A stretch of DNA of 64,000 nt from Desulfovibrio sp. JY (GCA_021730285.1 CP082962.1:1240001-1304000), one strand, 5' to 3'. Positions 44,431 to 53,849 are shown, counted from the first letter of the stretch. The notes: generated by a model from the letters alone, not told the origin. Translations and numbers: made by a program.

Positions 44431-45851
44431 CCGCGCCGCAGGAAAAAGGGCCGGACAGCCCCGGGACCTTGTTGTCGCTGCGCCCGCGCCAGGCGGTGTC
44501 CCTGGCCGCGATCATCGTGGCCGGGATTTTTCTGCTGACCGAAACCGCGGCCGGCGGTTCCTCCCTGGGCAAGGCCGCCACCGTCGTCGTGCTGGCCATC
44601 GGCCTGTGGACCACGGGCTGGCTGCCGGAATGGCTGACCGCCCTGGTCTTTTTCTCCCTTTGCATGATGGGCAAGGTGGCCCCGGCCGCCGACGTCTTTG
44701 CCGGGTTTTCCTCGTCCGCCACCTGGCTGGTCCTGGCCGGCGCGGTCATCGGCCTGGCCATACAACATACCGGGCTCGGCGACCGGCTGGCCTCCCGGCT
44801 GACCCCGTTCATCGGACGATCCTTCCCCAAGGCCGTGGTGGCCGTGTCGCTGTTCGGCCTGGCGCTGACCTTCGCCATGCCCTCGGCCATGGGCCGGGTC
44901 ATGCTGGTGCTGCCGATCCTGACCGCCCTGGCCGACCAGCTCGGCTATCCCTACGGCAGCAAGGGTCGACGGGGCGTCATCCTGGCCGGCGTCTTCGGGA
45001 CCTACCTGCCGGCCTTTGCCGTGCTGCCGGCCAATATCCCCAACACCGTCTTCATCGGCACCGTGGAAGCGGCCCTTGGCACCCCGCCCAATTACGGCCA
45101 GTACTTCCTGCTCCACTTCCCGGTGCTGGGGCTGTGCAAGGCCCTTATCCTTCTCCCGCTGCTGATCCGCCTGTACCGCGACACGCCACGCCTGCCCGAG
45201 GGCGACGCGAAGCGTCCCGCGACCAAGGCCTCTCCGGGGGAAATCCATCTGGGCGTGGTGCTCGCCATCGCGGTGGGACTTTGGGCAACAGACGGCTGGC
45301 ACGGCATCCCGGCCGCCTGGATCGGCATGCTGGTGGCGATCTGGTGCCTTTTCCCGGGCAGCGGACTGATGGGAAAGAACCCGTTTTCCGCCTTGAAATT
45401 CGAGCCGATCATCTATGTCGCCGGCATCGTCAGCATGGGGGTCATCGCGGACCGCAGCGGCCTGGGCCGACAGGTCGCCGCCTGGGTCCTGTCCTTTCTG
45501 CCCCTGGAGCCAAACGCCCCGGGCCAGACCTTCGGCATCCTTTCGGGTCTGTCCACGCTGGTCGGCATGGTCGTGACCCTGCCCGGCGTGCCGCCGGTCA
45601 TGACGTCCCTGCTGTCGCCCCTGGCCGGAGCCACCCACTGGCCGCCCCTGGCCGTGGCCATGACCCAGGTGCTCGGGTTTTCCACCGTCATCCTGCCCTA
45701 CCAGGCACCACCGCTGGTCGTGGCCATCCAATCCGGCGGACTCGAGGCCAAGGACGTCGTGCGGCTGTGCCTGATCACGGCGGCCATCACCGTAGTCGCC
45801 CTATGGCCCCTCGACTTCCTCTGGTGGCGTCTGCTCGGCTGGATCGGCTGA
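44415..45851 (+). CDS. SLC13/DASS-family anion transporter
   Basis: A 478-residue inner-membrane transporter with about 11-12 predicted spans. SLC13-type features include GLWTTGWLPEWLTALVFFSL near the N-terminus, the repeated hairpin region FAMPSAMGRVMLVLPI, and the second repeat TLVGMVVTLPGVPPVMTSLLSPLA. Family substrates are dicarboxylates, tricarboxylates or sulfate with Na+; which applies cannot be told. The ATG at 44415 with AAGGAGA upstream is chosen over the open frame from 44241. Its 3' end overlaps the convergent diguanylate cyclase gene by 51 nt. Confidence 0.88.
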   Translation: MSKAVTAPQEKGPDSPGTLLSLRPRQAVSLAAIIVAGIFLLTETAAGGSSLGKAATVVVLAIGLWTTGWLPEWLTALVFFSLCMMGKVAPAADVFAGFSSSATWLVLAGAVIGLAIQHTGLGDRLASRLTPFIGRSFPKAVVAVSLFGLALTFAMPSAMGRVMLVLPILTALADQLGYPYGSKGRRGVILAGVFGTYLPAFAVLPANIPNTVFIGTVEAALGTPPNYGQYFLLHFPVLGLCKALILLPLLIRLYRDTPRLPEGDAKRPATKASPGEIHLGVVLAIAVGLWATDGWHGIPAAWIGMLVAIWCLFPGSGLMGKNPFSALKFEPIIYVAGIVSMGVIADRSGLGRQVAAWVLSFLPLEPNAPGQTFGILSGLSTLVGMVVTLPGVPPVMTSLLSPLAGATHWPPLAVAMTQVLGFSTVILPYQAPPLVVAIQSGGLEAKDVVRLCLITAAITVVALWPLDFLWWRLLGWIG

Positions 45852-46874
45852 AGGCCCGGGAACCGTATCCTGGGCCATACGCCAGGCGTTGCGCCCGGCG
45901 TTTTTCGCGGCATACATGGCGGCGTCGGCCCGGCGCACCAACTCCCCGGCGCGCACGCCGTCCTCGGGGAAAAGCGCCACGCCGACGCTGCCCCCAAGCT
46001 GGCAGTCATGGCCCGACACCGCAAACGGCTTGCGAAGGGCCGCCACCATCTTGGCGGCAATGACCGCGGCATGGGCGGCGTCCCCCACGCCCGGCGTCAG
46101 GGCCACGAACTCGTCCCCGCCAAGCCGCGCCACCGTGTCGCTGCGCCGCACGCACCCGGCCAGCCGCTTGGCCGTCTCCTGCAACACCTTGTCCCCGGCC
46201 TCGTGGCCGTAGGCATCGTTGACGCCCTTGAAACGGTCCAGATCGATAAAATAGACCGCCGCCCGCTCATGGGCCCGCTCGGCCAGGCGCAGGGTCTGGC
46301 GCAGCCGGTCCATGAAAAGCGACCGGTTGGGCAGGTTGGTCAAACCGTCGTGCAGCGACATGCGGGTGATGAGCGCCTCGGCCCGCCGCCGCTCGGTAAT
46401 GTCGTTGATGATGCCGTCATAGGCGACAAGCGTGCCCGCGGCGTCGTAGTGCACGACCGGCGTGTTGCGCACATAGCGGATCGTGCCGTTCTTGTGGATG
46501 ATGCGGTGCTCGATGGGGGCGGGATCGCCCTCCAGCACCCGGCGGGCATGCTCCAAGACCGCCGGCCGGTCCTCGTCCGGGACCATGGCCAGCCACAGCA
46601 GCGGATTGTCCCGGTATTCCTCGGCAGTGTAGCCGGTGACGGCCACACAGTTGGGGCCGTGTACGGTGGAGACAGCCCGCCCGTCCGCAACCTGGACCGT
46701 GTAGACGTAATCCGTCACGCTCTCGAGCAGCCGGCGCCAGCGTTCCTCACCCTGGCGCAGCGTCTGCTCCGTGAGCAAACACGCCTCATGCAACCGCTCA
46801 AGATCCTCGATGCGGCGGCGTAACACCGCGTTTTCCGCGGCAAGCGCGTCGGCACTGCGGGAGTCGGTGGCCAT
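45801..46874 (-). CDS. PAS-GGDEF diguanylate cyclase
   Basis: A 357-residue c-di-GMP synthase. A short N-terminal coiled coil (about 5-45) leads to a PAS domain (about 50-165; VTGYTAEEYRDNPLLWLAMVPDED), then a GGDEF domain with an intact active site RLGGDEFVAL. An inhibitory I-site RRSD lies five residues before it, so the enzyme should be active and feedback-regulated. There is no membrane segment. The ATG at 46874 has AAGGAG about nine bases upstream. Confidence 0.95.
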   Translation of the reverse strand: MATDSRSADALAAENAVLRRRIEDLERLHEACLLTEQTLRQGEERWRRLLESVTDYVYTVQVADGRAVSTVHGPNCVAVTGYTAEEYRDNPLLWLAMVPDEDRPAVLEHARRVLEGDPAPIEHRIIHKNGTIRYVRNTPVVHYDAAGTLVAYDGIINDITERRRAEALITRMSLHDGLTNLPNRSLFMDRLRQTLRLAERAHERAAVYFIDLDRFKGVNDAYGHEAGDKVLQETAKRLAGCVRRSDTVARLGGDEFVALTPGVGDAAHAAVIAAKMVAALRKPFAVSGHDCQLGGSVGVALFPEDGVRAGELVRRADAAMYAAKNAGRNAWRMAQDTVPGPSADPAEQTPPEEVEGP

Positions 46875-46995
46875 GGAGCACACTCCTTATGCCCACGCTA
46901 GCCCAAAGCAACCGGTTTGTCATGACCCACCGCCCCTTGCCAAGGCAATTGGCAAAGGGTACGAGCAAAATGACCCTAAAAGCATGGAGAACGCC

Positions 46996-47754
46996 ATGAC
47001 GGTTGGAACCGACTACGCCGACGACCTCAAGCGCGAATTGCTCACGGAAATGGCGGACAATTTTTTCTCCCGCCGCTGCCGCCTGGACGAACGCCTGGAA
47101 TCCTTCGTCGGGCTGCGGGAAAAAGTCGCCCGGCAGGGCCGACTCGCCCTGTCCCGCTGGCTGGCGTTCCGCGCCCTGCTGCGCGACAGCCCCGAGGCCG
47201 ACCGGTTCCTGGAAGGACTGGGCTTTCACCCCGAAAAACTCCTGGCCATCCCGGATAAGGACAGCATCGAGGTGCATCCGCGCCACCCCCTGGCCCTGAC
47301 CGCCGCCGGCCGCTACCGCAAGGCCGTGCTCGCCGCCTACGACGACCTGCGCCGGGATCTCGAACACTACAATGAAGGCGGTTATGCCCCGGACCCCCGC
47401 GACCCCAGACGCATGCGGCGCATCCCCGGCTACGACCACCTGATCGATACCGCCCGCGAAATCAACGCCGAGATCGAGGCCGTCAATACCTGCCAATGCC
47501 CCTCGGACATGCTCCAATTCACCAAGTCCCTCGACCCCGCACGCCAGGAACAGGAATCCACCTGCGGCTACCCCGGCGACGCCTGTAGCCTCGATGCGTC
47601 GCTGTCCTACACGCCCCTGGATCTCGACGCCCTGGAAGCGCCGGCCTTGCCCACCCCGCCACCCCTGGAAGAAATCAAGGACAACCTGGCCAACCTGGCC
47701 GACAGCCTCTACCGCCAGGACCCCGACGCCGCCGAAGCCGCGCTGCAGGCGTAG
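46996..47754 (+). CDS. Conserved hypothetical protein with Cys motifs
   Basis: I do not recognise this 252-residue protein. It is soluble, acidic and largely helical (LTEMADNFFSRRCRLDERLESFVGLREKVARQ). In the C-terminal third it has a CQC pair followed by a spaced Cys pair (NTCQCPSDML and CGYPGDACS), and a Pro-rich stretch before a final helix. The ATG at 46996 follows TGGAGAACGCC, and the earlier ATG at 46984 is also possible. It diverges from the diguanylate cyclase gene, with 121 bp between the two starts. Confidence 0.65.
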   Translation: MTVGTDYADDLKRELLTEMADNFFSRRCRLDERLESFVGLREKVARQGRLALSRWLAFRALLRDSPEADRFLEGLGFHPEKLLAIPDKDSIEVHPRHPLALTAAGRYRKAVLAAYDDLRRDLEHYNEGGYAPDPRDPRRMRRIPGYDHLIDTAREINAEIEAVNTCQCPSDMLQFTKSLDPARQEQESTCGYPGDACSLDASLSYTPLDLDALEAPALPTPPPLEEIKDNLANLADSLYRQDPDAAEAALQA

Positions 47755-47775
47755 ATTTTTGGTGGGGCTTCGGGG

Positions 47776-47844
47776 TGGGGCTCTGCCCCAGGCCCCGGCA
47801 GGGGCGCTGCCCCTGCACCCCGCCGGAGGGCTTATGCCCTCCGG
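47776..47844. repeat. Cluster of three GC-rich palindromes
   Basis: Three successive hairpins, TGGGGC-tct-GCCCCA (47776-47790), CAGGGGC-gct-GCCCCTG (47799-47815) and CCGGAGGGC-ttat-GCCCTCCGG (47823-47844), lie between convergent stops. They may terminate transcription from both sides. The rest of 47845-47918 shows nothing. Confidence 0.7.
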
Positions 47845-47918
47845 ACCTCCCGTTACCGGGTTGGGATGATGCGGCGGGGGGCAGTCGGTGATGGGGCTAC
47901 ACCCAGAGCCTCCCCGAA

Positions 47919-49826
47919 CTACGCCAAGTAACGCCGCAGCCACAGCTCCAGCATGACGAGGGCGTAGATGCGCTTGCCGTGGTCGGCCTGGCCGCGTTCG
48001 TGGGCATCGAGCAGCGCGGCCACGGCTTCGGGGCGGGCGATGTTGCGGGTCAGGTGGCTGTTGGTGAGGAGATCGCGGGCGAACTCGCGCAGGGGACCTT
48101 TGAACCAGCCGGCGAGGGGCAGGCCAAAGCCGCGTTTGGGCTGGCTGGCGATGCCGGTTGGGAGCAGGTGGGCGAAGGCTTTGCGCAGCAGATACTTGCC
48201 GGTGCGGCCGCGCAGTTTGCAGCGCACGGGCAGGCGTGCGGCGAAGGAGGCCAACTCGCTGTCGAGGAACGGGGAACGCCCTTCCAGGGCGTGGGCCATG
48301 GCCATGCGGTCGGCTTTGACCAGCAGGTCGCCGGGCAGGTAGACGCTCACGTCCGCGAAGAGATTGTGGTCCAGAGGCGCGTCGGCGTTGGCCGCGGCGT
48401 AGAAGGCTTCGTACAGGGCGACGGTATCGGCCGGGCGCGAGGCGCGTTCGAATTCCGGGCGCAGCAGGGCGTGGCGGTCCCAGGGGGAGAAGTAGGAACC
48501 CCAGCGCACGAGGCTGGCCGTGCGGGGGATGCGCGCGGCCTGGGCCAAGCGGGCGATGCCGGCGCGCCAGTCCGCTTCCACGGGTACGTTGCCCCGGGCC
48601 GGAACAAGCGAGGCCAGCCAGGGCACGAGCCGACGCGTCACGACGTTGGGCAGGCGCGCGTACACGTCGGCCAGGGGATCGAGCCAGTAGCGCTGGTAGC
48701 CGGCGAACATTTCGTCGCCGCCGTCGCCGTTTAAGGCCACGGTGACGTGCTGTCGCGTCAGCTTGCACAGGTGCCAGGCGGCCAGGGCGGACGGATCGGC
48801 AAAGGGCATGTCCGTGGCGGCCGCGACATCTTCCATGACCGCCCGGGCGTCGTCGAAGGTCAGCGTGAATTCGGTGTGTTCGGTGCCGAAACGTCCGGCC
48901 ACGGCCCGCGCCTTGGCGGTCTCGCTGAAGGCTTCCTCGGCGAAGCCGATGGAAAAGGTGCGCACGGGCCGGTCGGTGAGCCCGGCCATGACGGCGGTGA
49001 TGATGCCGGAATCCACGCCGCCGGAAAGGTGCGCGCCGAGCGGCACGTCGGCGACCAGGCGCAGGCGCACGGCCTCGGTGACGCGTTGGCGCAGCTCCTC
49101 GGCCAGGGCCTCCTCGGAGCCGGTCAGTTTCGGCAGGTAGTCGAGCCGGAAATAGCGCGTCAGGCAGGCCCGGCCGTCTCGCCACGTGAGCGAGTGCCCG
49201 GCGGGCAGGCTTTTTACGCCGGCAAAGCCCGTGGCCGGCTCGGGTACGTGCTGGAGCGTCAGGTAATGGGCTACGGCCGAGGCGTCCAGACGGGCGGAGA
49301 CGCCGGGAACGGCGAGCAGCGCCTTGATCTCGGAGCCGAAAACGATGCCGCCGTCCTTTTCCATGTAATAAAGCGGCTTTTTGCCGAAGGGATCGCGGGC
49401 CAGGAACAGCTCGCGGCGGCCGGCGTCCCAGATGGCCAACGCGAACATGCCGCGAAGCCGCGCGGCGCAGGCCGGCCCCATCTCCTCGTAAAGGTGGATG
49501 ATGGTTTCGGTGTCACTCTGGGTGGTGAAGACGTGGCCCCTGGCGGTCAGCTCTTCCCGCAATTCCTTGAAATTGTAGATCTCGCCGTTAAAGACGATGG
49601 CCAGGGAACGCGTTTCGTTGAAAAGCGGCTGGTCCCCGGTGACGAGGTCGATGACCGCCAGCCGGCGATGCCCAAGCCACACGCCGCCGCCATCGGCAAA
49701 GGCGTCGGCGTAAACGCCCTGCCCGTCCGGGCCCCGGTGGGCGATGGCCGCGCACATACGGTCCAGGCGTTCGGACAACTCCGCCCGGCCGCCCCGTGTG
49801 GCCATGAATCCGCAGATACCGCACAT
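47919..49826 (-). CDS. Asparagine synthase-like glutamine amidotransferase
   Basis: A 635-residue AsnB-type enzyme. The N-terminal Ntn glutaminase domain begins MCGICGF with catalytic Cys2, then RGPDGQG, FNGEIYNF and SDTETI. The synthetase domain has the ATP loop SGGVDSGIITAVMA, FADPSALAAW and GDGGDEMFAGYQRY. In polysaccharide loci such enzymes amidate sugar acids or peptides rather than make free asparagine, which is likely here given the glycosyltransferase neighbours. It starts 9 nt after the GT4 gene and is the last gene of the minus-strand block. Confidence 0.93.
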   Translation of the reverse strand: MCGICGFMATRGGRAELSERLDRMCAAIAHRGPDGQGVYADAFADGGGVWLGHRRLAVIDLVTGDQPLFNETRSLAIVFNGEIYNFKELREELTARGHVFTTQSDTETIIHLYEEMGPACAARLRGMFALAIWDAGRRELFLARDPFGKKPLYYMEKDGGIVFGSEIKALLAVPGVSARLDASAVAHYLTLQHVPEPATGFAGVKSLPAGHSLTWRDGRACLTRYFRLDYLPKLTGSEEALAEELRQRVTEAVRLRLVADVPLGAHLSGGVDSGIITAVMAGLTDRPVRTFSIGFAEEAFSETAKARAVAGRFGTEHTEFTLTFDDARAVMEDVAAATDMPFADPSALAAWHLCKLTRQHVTVALNGDGGDEMFAGYQRYWLDPLADVYARLPNVVTRRLVPWLASLVPARGNVPVEADWRAGIARLAQAARIPRTASLVRWGSYFSPWDRHALLRPEFERASRPADTVALYEAFYAAANADAPLDHNLFADVSVYLPGDLLVKADRMAMAHALEGRSPFLDSELASFAARLPVRCKLRGRTGKYLLRKAFAHLLPTGIASQPKRGFGLPLAGWFKGPLREFARDLLTNSHLTRNIARPEAVAALLDAHERGQADHGKRIYALVMLELWLRRYLA

Positions 49827-49835
49827 AGGCCCGCC

Positions 49836-51074
49836 CTACCGCATCGCCATCTGCCGACACAGGTCGGCGTAGGCCCCGGCCACCACGCGCCAGGAATATT
49901 CCCGCTCGGCCCTGTCCCGGCCGGCCCGGCCCAGCCGGCTGCACAGGGTGCGGTCGGCCACCAGCTTGGCCAGAACCCCGGCCAGGGAGACGGCGTCATC
50001 CGACGGCACGAGAAAGCCGGTTTCGCCGTCCACGACCAGTTCCTCATTGCCGGCGATGCGCGTGGCCGCCACGGCCAGTCCCGAGGCCATGGCCTCCAGC
50101 ACCGCGTTGGGCATGCCCTCGTCGCGCGAAGGAAAGACGAACGCGTCGGCCCGGCGCAACTCGTCCGGCATGTCCGCCCGGGACACCCAGCCGGCAAAAC
50201 GCACCCGATCCCTCAGCCCCAGACGCGCCGCCCGGTCGGTAAGCTCGGCCCGAAGCGGTCCGTCGCCAACAATGGTCGCCTCGAAACAGGCGCTTTCCGG
50301 CAGCCTGGCCAGAGCGTCGAGGAGCACATCCAGCCCCTTCTGACGCACCAGCCGGCCGACGAACAGCAGCCGCACCGGGCCTTCGCGCGTGGCCGCCGCG
50401 TCCGGGCAAAAACGCGCCGCGTCCACGCCGTTGGGGATCATGCGGATGGGCACCGCCCCGGCCGATTTTCGGGCCAGATCGGCCAGCCCCCGGCTGTTGG
50501 CCACCACATGGGCCGCGCGCTTCCATAAAAACCGGATAAACGGCCCCGTCACCTTATGGTAGGTCGCCAGATCGTAGGGCTGGAACCCCGGCACGTCGCC
50601 GCCGCGAAGCGAGACGATATAGGGCACGCCGCGAAGCACCCGCAGCGCCCAGGCCGCCGGGCCGCAAGGGATGCCGAAAAAAGCCACGCAGGCATCGGGC
50701 CGGAATTCCCTGGCCATGGCCGGCAAAGCGACCATGGCGCTCGCCGTAAACGACAACATTTCGAGCGGCGAACAATGATCCGCATGACGCCGCAAGGCCG
50801 GCAGCCGCCAGACCTCGTAGCCATCCACGACCTCGCGCTTCGGCAAATCCCCATACGACGCCGTGACCACCCGCACCACATGCCCCAAGCCCACAAGCTC
50901 CCGGGCCATGTTCGCCGTGGCGTTCCCCGCCCCGCCGCCTAATGGGGGATACTCATAATTGAGGAGAAGAAGGCGAAGAGATGAAGAGGTGCGAGAGGGG
51001 ACCCCTTTTTGGGAAAAAGGGCTTCCCCTCTCGCGCTCTCCCCTCCCAAAAACTTTCAACGGGGATGCTTCCAT
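49836..51074 (-). CDS. GT4-family glycosyltransferase with a repeat-derived 5' end
   Basis: The core (from about residue 33) is a GT-B glycosyltransferase: LRLLLLNYEYPPLGGGAGNATANMARELVGLGH opens the acceptor domain, and the GT4 C-terminal domain has LLFVGRLVRQKGLDVLLDAL and PSRDEGMPNAVLEAMASG. Homologues normally start right at this LRLLLLNYEYPP strand. Here no ATG, GTG or TTG lies between it and a hairpin repeat (50991-51034); the nearest in-frame starts are a TTG at 51059 and the ATG at 51074, so translation would pass through the hairpin and add about 30 Arg/Gly/Ser-rich residues. The true start is uncertain. Confidence 0.85.
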   Translation of the reverse strand: MEASPLKVFGRGERERGSPFSQKGVPSRTSSSLRLLLLNYEYPPLGGGAGNATANMARELVGLGHVVRVVTASYGDLPKREVVDGYEVWRLPALRRHADHCSPLEMLSFTASAMVALPAMAREFRPDACVAFFGIPCGPAAWALRVLRGVPYIVSLRGGDVPGFQPYDLATYHKVTGPFIRFLWKRAAHVVANSRGLADLARKSAGAVPIRMIPNGVDAARFCPDAAATREGPVRLLFVGRLVRQKGLDVLLDALARLPESACFEATIVGDGPLRAELTDRAARLGLRDRVRFAGWVSRADMPDELRRADAFVFPSRDEGMPNAVLEAMASGLAVAATRIAGNEELVVDGETGFLVPSDDAVSLAGVLAKLVADRTLCSRLGRAGRDRAEREYSWRVVAGAYADLCRQMAMR

Positions 51075-51195
51075 ACCGAATATTTTCCCTTTCCTTGCGA
51101 CACGTTTCAGGTGCAGCCGGATACCCCGTTAGAAGTTTTTGAAGGGGGTCCAGGGGGAAACTTTTTTCAAAAAGTTTCCCCCTGGCCGCCGGAGG
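50991..51195. repeat. Composite hairpin repeat between methyltransferase and GT4 genes
   Basis: Left hairpin 50991-51034 (GCGAGAGGGG / CCCCTCTCGC) and right hairpin 51150-51185 (CCAGGGGG / CCCCCTGG) flank inverted leads, CTCCCAAAAACTTTCAACGGGG on the left and CCCCGTTAGAAGTTTTTGAAGG on the right, around a 60-bp spacer. The element overlaps the methyltransferase stop on one side and the GT4 5' end on the other. Confidence 0.75.
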
Positions 51196-51985
51196 CAACA
51201 CGACTCACCATCACCGCCTTTGTCACGGCGAGCATGTCGGGGTCGCGGTGCTGGAAATCGGGGTGCAGGCGGCCGGCGACTTGGGCGAAGGCTTCGGGGT
51301 CGGACTCGCAGGCGAGAAGCTGCGTATCGAAGCCGGCCACGGCCAGGGCGCTCAGGTGGTCGTCGAGCCGCCAGCGGGGCAGGTCGCCGGGGTTGAGGAA
51401 ACGCTTCCAGGCGAACTTGGAGAACATGAGGAAATGGAAGGGGTATTTGAAAAAATGGTCGCGGTAGTCCACGCGGTGGAGCATGACGCCGCCGGGGGCC
51501 AGCACGCGGCCGAGGTCGGCGAAAAGCGCGGCCGGATCGGCCACGTGTTCGAGCACGGAATTGGACACCACGACATCCACGCAGTGGTCGGGCACGGTCT
51601 CCAAGGTTTTGAGGCGGTGCACGACGTTGAATTTGACCTTGGGGAAGCGGGTGGTCATGGCGGCCAGATTCTGGGCGTCCAGGCCCACGTCGAAGCGGAC
51701 GTAGGGCTCGTGGCACACCACCCGGGCCGCGCCCATGGCCACCAGGGCATAGCCGGGGCCGTTGGACGCGCCGCTGCCGATCTCGAGCACTCTTTTTCCG
51801 GCCACGGAAACGCCGATTTTGGCCAGGTCAGCGGCATAGGATTCAGCGATGGCCCAGGGGTCGGTCAGGCCCACGTTGACGCGGTAATGCGGCAGATAGC
51901 GACCGAGCAGATGCAGGCTCGATTCGCGGAAAAAGAAGCGACGGATAACCCGCAGGGTGAAGTATTCGATCTTATCGCGTTCCAA
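51167..51985 (-). CDS. SAM-dependent methyltransferase
   Basis: A 272-residue class I methyltransferase from a TTG at 51985. Motif I is VLEIGSGASNGPG, and later VVSNSVLEHVADPAALFADLGRVLAPGG, typical of the Methyltransf_11/UbiE group. The TTG lies directly after GGAGGGG and overlaps the amidotransferase stop at 51972 by 14 nt, so translation is probably coupled. The C-terminal residues GGQGETF and the stop are encoded by the hairpin repeat, implying that the repeat displaced the original end. The substrate is unknown, probably a glycan or lipid of this cluster. Confidence 0.85.
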   Translation of the reverse strand: MERDKIEYFTLRVIRRFFFRESSLHLLGRYLPHYRVNVGLTDPWAIAESYAADLAKIGVSVAGKRVLEIGSGASNGPGYALVAMGAARVVCHEPYVRFDVGLDAQNLAAMTTRFPKVKFNVVHRLKTLETVPDHCVDVVVSNSVLEHVADPAALFADLGRVLAPGGVMLHRVDYRDHFFKYPFHFLMFSKFAWKRFLNPGDLPRWRLDDHLSALAVAGFDTQLLACESDPEAFAQVAGRLHPDFQHRDPDMLAVTKAVMVSRVASGGQGETF

Positions 51986-53849
51986 GGGCCCCTCCGCCCA
52001 GGTCCATGTGCCGCAGCACCCAGAGATTCCAGAGAAAAAGACGGTGATCAGCCCCGCCGTCCCGGTGCTCGCGGATGCGCGCCTCAATGAAGCCGGCGTC
52101 GAGCCCTGCCTCCACCGACGAAACCACGCCCATGGCGAGCTGTCCCTGGGCCAGCCAGCGGCCGATGGGCACGCCGAAGCCCTGTTTTTTGCGATAGATG
52201 ATGTCGCGCGGCAAGAGCCGCTCCAGGGCTTTTTTCAGGATGTACTTGGTGGTGCCGTGGCGAAACTTGTAGCGGCTGGGGATGGTGCGTACGAAATCCA
52301 CCAGCTCGATATCCAGAAACGGCGCGCGCACCTCCAGGGAATGCATCATGCCGGCCCGATCGGTTTTGACCAGGATGTCGTCCTGCAAATAGAGGCGCGT
52401 GTAGAATTCCAGGGTCTTATCCACCATGTCCGTGGACGGGCAGTCCTCGTACACGGCCACGGCCTCGCCGTAGAGCGCCTCGGGATCGACGGGTTCGTCG
52501 AAAAGCGCGGCAATCTCGGCCGGATCGCACGGCCCGAGCCAGGTGGGGTTCCACAGGCGCGGCGGATACGAGAGTCCCCGCAGAAAACGGTTGATGCGAA
52601 ACGAGGCGGCCATGTAGCCGTGGCCCACGGGCAGGCGGGCGGCGAGCAGGGCCAGGGCCTTGTGCAGGGGCTTCGGGGCGACGCGGGAATAGAGTCCGGC
52701 GGCGCGCAGGGCCCGGAAGGGGTCGTAGCCGGCGAAAAGCTCATCCGCGCCGTCGCCGCCGACGGCCACCGTGACCTGTTTGCGCGTCTCCCGGCACAAG
52801 AGCGCGGTGGGCAAAAGCGACACGTCGCCCATGGGCTCGTCGAGCCGGCCGACGATTTCCGGCATGAGCGCCAGCGCGTCGGCAAGGGTCAGGCGCGTCA
52901 GGTGATGGGCGACGTTGCAAAAGGAGGCCGCCATGACGGCCTTGTCCGATTCGTCGAAGGAGGGGTCGTCGAAGCCGATGGAAAAGGCGGCGATGCCGGG
53001 CGCATGCCGGGCGGCCAGGGCGGTTACGGCCGAGGAATCCACCCCGCCGGAGAGAAACACGCCCAAGGGCACGTCGGCCATGAGCCGGCGGGCAACGGCC
53101 GCGTCCAAAAGCGAGACGATCCGCTCGCCCCATTCCCGCTCGGGATCGGCCGGGAGGACGTCCGTCGGCTCCAGGCAAAAGGCCCACCAGCGCTTGCGGC
53201 GCACGGAGCCGTCGCGCACGTCGACAAGGAGGTTTTCGCCGCCGGGGAGCTTGTGCGTGCCGGCGTAGAGGGCGTTTGGCGCGGGGATGAAGCCGTAGGC
53301 GAAATATTTGCGCAGCGCGGTCCGGGAGATGGACGCGCCGGCCAGGGCGGGATGGGCGATAAGGGCGGTCAACTCCGAGGCGAAGGCGAAAAATCCGGGA
53401 CGCGCGGCGTAGAAGAAGGGCTTTTTGCCGAACCGATCCCGGGAGCAGAAGAGCAGGCCGCGCGGCTTGTCGTACAGGGCAAAGGCCCACATGCCGTTGA
53501 GGCGCTTCGGCAGGTCCTCGCCCCACTCCCGCCAGCCGTGGAGCAGCACTTCGGTGTCGCAGTGATCCGAGACGAAGCGGTGGCCCCGTTCGACAAGCTC
53601 CTCGCGCAAGGAAGCGTGGTTGTAGATCTCGCCGTTATAGACCACGACCAGGTCGCCGTCGGCCGTGGCCATGGGCTGCGCCCCGCCGGCGATGTCGATA
53701 ATGGCGAGGCGACGATGGCCCAGATGCACCCCGGCCGGGGCGTCGGCATAAGCCCCCTCGCCGTCCGGGCCGCGCCGGGCGAGGGTGGCGTTCATGCGGG
53801 AAAGCGCCGCCGCATCCCCCTGTCCGACAAAGCCACAGATGCCGCACAT
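51972..53849 (-). CDS. Asparagine synthase-like glutamine amidotransferase
   Basis: A second AsnB-type enzyme of 625 residues. It has catalytic Cys2 (MCGICGF), RRGPDGEG, YNGEIYNH and HCDTEVLLH in the glutaminase domain, and SGGVDSSAVTAL and GDGADELFAGYDPF in the ATP-dependent domain. It is only moderately similar to the enzyme at 47919, so the two probably act on different acceptors. It lies between the GT2 and methyltransferase genes, consistent with amidation of a surface glycan. A hairpin repeat sits in its leader. Confidence 0.93.
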   Translation of the reverse strand: MCGICGFVGQGDAAALSRMNATLARRGPDGEGAYADAPAGVHLGHRRLAIIDIAGGAQPMATADGDLVVVYNGEIYNHASLREELVERGHRFVSDHCDTEVLLHGWREWGEDLPKRLNGMWAFALYDKPRGLLFCSRDRFGKKPFFYAARPGFFAFASELTALIAHPALAGASISRTALRKYFAYGFIPAPNALYAGTHKLPGGENLLVDVRDGSVRRKRWWAFCLEPTDVLPADPEREWGERIVSLLDAAVARRLMADVPLGVFLSGGVDSSAVTALAARHAPGIAAFSIGFDDPSFDESDKAVMAASFCNVAHHLTRLTLADALALMPEIVGRLDEPMGDVSLLPTALLCRETRKQVTVAVGGDGADELFAGYDPFRALRAAGLYSRVAPKPLHKALALLAARLPVGHGYMAASFRINRFLRGLSYPPRLWNPTWLGPCDPAEIAALFDEPVDPEALYGEAVAVYEDCPSTDMVDKTLEFYTRLYLQDDILVKTDRAGMMHSLEVRAPFLDIELVDFVRTIPSRYKFRHGTTKYILKKALERLLPRDIIYRKKQGFGVPIGRWLAQGQLAMGVVSSVEAGLDAGFIEARIREHRDGGADHRLFLWNLWVLRHMDLGGGALGTR

